From Carboxylicivirga sp. (GTDB lineage Bacteria; Bacteroidota; Bacteroidia; Bacteroidales; Marinilabiliaceae), in assembly GCA_025210475.1 (NCBI GenBank), contig JAOARW010000046.1:124001-188000 (forward strand): a DNA stretch of 64,000 nucleotides. The letters run 5' to 3'. The position numbers were made by a program, and so were the translations under genes. The notes under the pieces were generated by a model, which was not told where the DNA came from, made no database searches, and saw only the letters and a list, made by a program, of their open reading frames with translations. Shown here in pieces: positions 61,941 to 64,000 of the stretch (its first letter is position 1; each line of letters starts with the position of its first letter).

Positions 61941-63155
61941 ATGAAGATCGGAATTATAGGAGGGGGAGCTGCCGGATTTTTCTCTGCCATAGCAGCAAAA
62001 GAGAATTATCCCAATGCTGAAGTCATTATTTTTGAAAAGTCGCGAAAGGTATTGGCGAAAGTCAAGATATCGGGTGGTGGACGTTGTAATGTTACTAATG
62101 GCTGTACTAGTATTCCAGAGTTACTTAAAGCATATCCTCGTGGAGGGCGCAGTCTGAAAAAGGTTTTGCACGTGTTTAGTACAAAGGATACCATGAAATG
62201 GTTTAAGTCGCGTGGCGTTCCTTTGCTTATTCAGGACGATAACTGCGTGTTTCCTGTTTCGCAGGATTCACAAAGTATTATCGATTGCTTTTTAAAAGAG
62301 TGTCGTCGATTAGGGGTGAAAATAAAAACAGAGGCAGGAGTGCGTGCTATCAAACCAAAACGCAATGGTTTTGAGTTGAAGTTTATGAGTGATGAAAGAA
62401 AACCTGAGCATTTTGATAAAGTGATTGTTACTACCGGAGGTTCGCCTAAAATGAGTGGTTTAAAGTGGCTTGAAGACCTTGGGCATCAAATAGAATCGCC
62501 CGTACCATCCTTATTCACTTTTAATATGCCCACCGAAAAGGTTCGAGACCTGATGGGCGTAGTTGTTGAAAAGGCAATGGTGTCCATTCAGGGAACGAAG
62601 CTTAAAGCCGAAGGTCCTTTGTTGATTACACATTGGGGCATGAGCGGGCCGGCCATTCTTAAGTTATCAGCCTTTGGAGCACGCTTGATTCATGAAATGA
62701 ACTATCATTTTAAATTTCAGGTTAACTGGTGTAATGAGCAACGTGGCGATGTGGTGCTAAATACCTTACAAGCCATTGTTATGCAATCTCCTAATAAGGT
62801 GTTGGCCAATGTAAAACCCTATGGCTTATCGGAGCGACTGTGGCTTTTCTTATTGGAAAAATGCGAATTATCGGATCGAAAAAAGTGGGGTGAGTTGGGT
62901 AAAAAAGCATTGAATAAACTCACTAACATATTGGTGAATGATGAATATATGGTTAAGGGCAGTTCCAAGTTTAGAGATGAGTTTGTGACCTGTGGTGGTG
63001 TAAGCCTGAAAAGTATCAATCTGAATACCATGGAAAGTAAGGTATGTAAAAACCTGTATTTTGCCGGCGAGGTGTTGGATATTGATGCCATCACCGGGGG
63101 GTATAACTTGCAGGCAGCCTGGTCAACTGGTTTTGTCGCCGGTCAGTTAAAATAA
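61941..63155 (+). CDS. BaiN/HI0933-type FAD-dependent oxidoreductase
   Basis: 404 residues. N-terminal dinucleotide-binding motif IGIIGGGAAGFFSAIAA, then VKISGGGRCNVTNGC (the BaiN family signature), GGSPKMSGLKWLEDLGH, GPLLITHWGMSGPAILKLSAFGAR, and the C-terminal TCGGVSLKSINLNTMESK and GEVLDIDAITGGYNLQAAWSTG. Soluble flavoprotein with NAD(P)H, activity undefined. The promoter directly upstream and the terminator beyond its stop make it a single-gene unit. Confidence 0.92.
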   Translation: MKIGIIGGGAAGFFSAIAAKENYPNAEVIIFEKSRKVLAKVKISGGGRCNVTNGCTSIPELLKAYPRGGRSLKKVLHVFSTKDTMKWFKSRGVPLLIQDDNCVFPVSQDSQSIIDCFLKECRRLGVKIKTEAGVRAIKPKRNGFELKFMSDERKPEHFDKVIVTTGGSPKMSGLKWLEDLGHQIESPVPSLFTFNMPTEKVRDLMGVVVEKAMVSIQGTKLKAEGPLLITHWGMSGPAILKLSAFGARLIHEMNYHFKFQVNWCNEQRGDVVLNTLQAIVMQSPNKVLANVKPYGLSERLWLFLLEKCELSDRKKWGELGKKALNKLTNILVNDEYMVKGSSKFRDEFVTCGGVSLKSINLNTMESKVCKNLYFAGEVLDIDAITGGYNLQAAWSTGFVAGQLK

Positions 63156-63181
63156 AAAAGCGCCTGATATAATCAGACGCT
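63151..63181. terminator. Terminator of dps (minus) and the BaiN-like gene
   Basis: AGCGCCTGAT (63159-63168) and ATCAGACGCT (63172-63181) form a 10-bp stem with one mismatch. On the minus strand it is followed by a T-rich tract, so it terminates dps; on the plus strand the T-tract is absent. Confidence 0.75.
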
Positions 63182-63205
63182 CTCTGCGGTCAAGGTTTTG
63201 TATTC

Positions 63206-63685
63206 TTACTTTGTCAACCAGGAGTGTAACATCCAGATGGTTTTCTCCTGCTGACTTATGTAATCGGTTAAGAGAGTTAATGTACCTTCATCATCGGCCT
63301 CTTGTGCCAGGGGCAATATACCTTTCTCAGCTTTCACCAGAGAAGCCATATTTTCAAGCGTTAGTTCCATGCATTGTTGACCGTCACTTACGTTTTTCGC
63401 GGTTTGTATTTCTGCCGATTCCAGATAATCGGCAAATGCATGCATTGGTGTGCCGCCCAATGTTAGAATGCGTTCTGCTATTTCGTCAATTTTTACCACC
63501 GCATCGTTATATAATTCTTCAAACTTCAGGTGTAGCTCAAAGAACTTTTCACCTTTTACGTTCCAATGAAATCCGCGCAGGTTTTGGTAAAATAACTGGT
63601 AGTTGGCCAACAGCTGATTTAGCTCATTAATCAATTGATCACTTTCTTGCTTTTTTAGTCCTAATAGTTCGTTAATTGTCTTCAT
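63206..63685 (-). CDS. dps: Dps-family DNA-binding ferritin-like protein
   Basis: 159 residues of four-helix ferritin-like fold. The ferroxidase site residues are in LRGFHWNVKGEKFFELHLKFEELYNDAVVKIDEIAERI, as in Dps (the His of GFHWNV and D/E of DEIAERI). Binds DNA and stores iron, protecting DNA in oxidative stress. The start at 63685 lies 28 bp downstream of a strong promoter match (63720-63751). Divergent from the LysR-type gene, which fits OxyR-type control. Confidence 0.93.
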   Translation of the reverse strand: MKTINELLGLKKQESDQLINELNQLLANYQLFYQNLRGFHWNVKGEKFFELHLKFEELYNDAVVKIDEIAERILTLGGTPMHAFADYLESAEIQTAKNVSDGQQCMELTLENMASLVKAEKGILPLAQEADDEGTLTLLTDYISQQEKTIWMLHSWLTK

Positions 63686-63719
63686 AATATTTCGTTTTTA
63701 TTGTTTTAATTTTCTGTTA

Positions 63720-63751
63720 CAAATATATCTCTGTACATAGTATCAATCAAA
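63720..63751 (-). promoter_or_regulatory. Promoter of dps
   Basis: On the minus strand TTTG (63751-63748), 20 bases, then TATATTTG (63727-63720), a full match to the Bacteroidota -33/-7 pattern with ideal spacing. Transcription would start near 63713, with a leader of about 28 nt. Confidence 0.78.
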
Positions 63752-63803
63752 TAGATAAATTTTATATATTGCATCAATATTATTTATACTTATTGAAAAA
63801 CAG

Positions 63804-64000
63804 ATGCTTGGATTAAACTTGCAGCAGTTAGAATATTTAGTAGCTGTTGATAACTATAAGCAATTTACCATTGCAGCCGAGAAATGCTTTGTTACTCAGC
63901 CAACTTTGAGCATGCAAATCAAAAAAGCTGAGGAGCAATTGGGCATTGTTATTTTTGATCGAACCAAACAACCGATTTTAACCACTCCGGTTGGCCAAAA
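63804..64000 (+). CDS. LysR-family regulator, OxyR-like (3' truncated by window)
   Basis: 65 full codons before the window ends. The N-terminal HTH is clear: LQQLEYLVAVDNYKQFTIAAEKCFVTQPTLSMQIKKAEEQLGIVIFDRTKQP. The start is at ATG 63804. It is divergent from dps across 118 bp, the usual position for OxyR, a peroxide-sensing activator. Ligand and cysteines cannot be judged from this part. Confidence 0.85.
   Translation, partial: MLGLNLQQLEYLVAVDNYKQFTIAAEKCFVTQPTLSMQIKKAEEQLGIVIFDRTKQPILTTPVGQ

Noticed and set aside
63720..63800. OxyR operator (ATAG-N7-CTAT-type) between dps and the LysR gene
   Set aside because: ATAG words are present (63738, 63751) but the spacing does not match the known tetranucleotide series, so I cannot claim a site.

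Overview
The window is AT-rich chromosomal DNA from a member of the Bacteroidota, probably a marine, salt-adapted one near the Marinilabiliales/Bacteroidales. This rests on a SusC/SusD locus, an amylase with a C-terminal type IX secretion sorting domain, DUF4294 and PorE-like proteins, promoters of the TAnnTTTG type, and two different Na+/H+ antiporters (NhaC and NhaD). I saw no rRNA or tRNA gene, complete insertion sequence, prophage or CRISPR array. The first and last genes are cut by the window edges.

Layout. 1-10.2 kb: a fused 2-oxoacid dehydrogenase E1, an NhaC antiporter bracketed by two copies of a 59-bp palindromic repeat, AlgH/YqgE, and a minus-strand run (HolA, rhomboid protease, GmhB-like phosphatase, class IV aminotransferase, AMP nucleosidase). 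10.3-19 kb: a small PD-(D/E)XK protein, an acetyltransferase, two tandem PorE-like propeller lipoprotein/periplasmic paralogues, and a recR-membrane protein-HAD-glycosyltransferase run. 19.1-21.6 kb: a secreted 109-aa protein, NhaD and an unlisted 42-aa membrane peptide, then RidA. 21.7-38.6 kb: a complete maltodextrin locus. A T9SS-secreted GH13 amylase and SusCDEF capture and cut alpha-glucans at the surface; a GPH/SLC45-type transporter, GH65 phosphorylase and beta-phosphoglucomutase process maltose in the cytoplasm; a LacI-type regulator sits between the divergent arms, and GCAAACG-type operators lie in both arms. 38.6-45.7 kb: sugar transferase, Pcm, a four-helix-bundle gene in a nest of short repeats, a metallo-hydrolase, GcvP and a DUF4097-like protein, ending in a 52-bp perfect palindrome.

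45.9-55.1 kb holds the most unusual content: two adjacent giant genes (about 1575 and 1458 codons, 21 bp apart) with no function I can recognise. The first begins with a clear twin-arginine signal; the second has no signal peptide. They look like a dedicated two-protein system and are the best candidate for undescribed biology here. 55.4-64 kb: AlkD-like repair protein, short-chain dehydrogenase, GH29 fucosidase, an NTF2-like protein, a 23-bp hairpin-forming tandem repeat array, a uridine-kinase-like protein, a BaiN-type flavoprotein, and Dps divergent from a LysR/OxyR-type regulator that runs off the end.

Many start codons were moved inward from the longest possible reading frame, using signal peptides, promoter positions and family N-termini; these choices are stated per gene. 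All homology statements are from reading the translations, without database searches.
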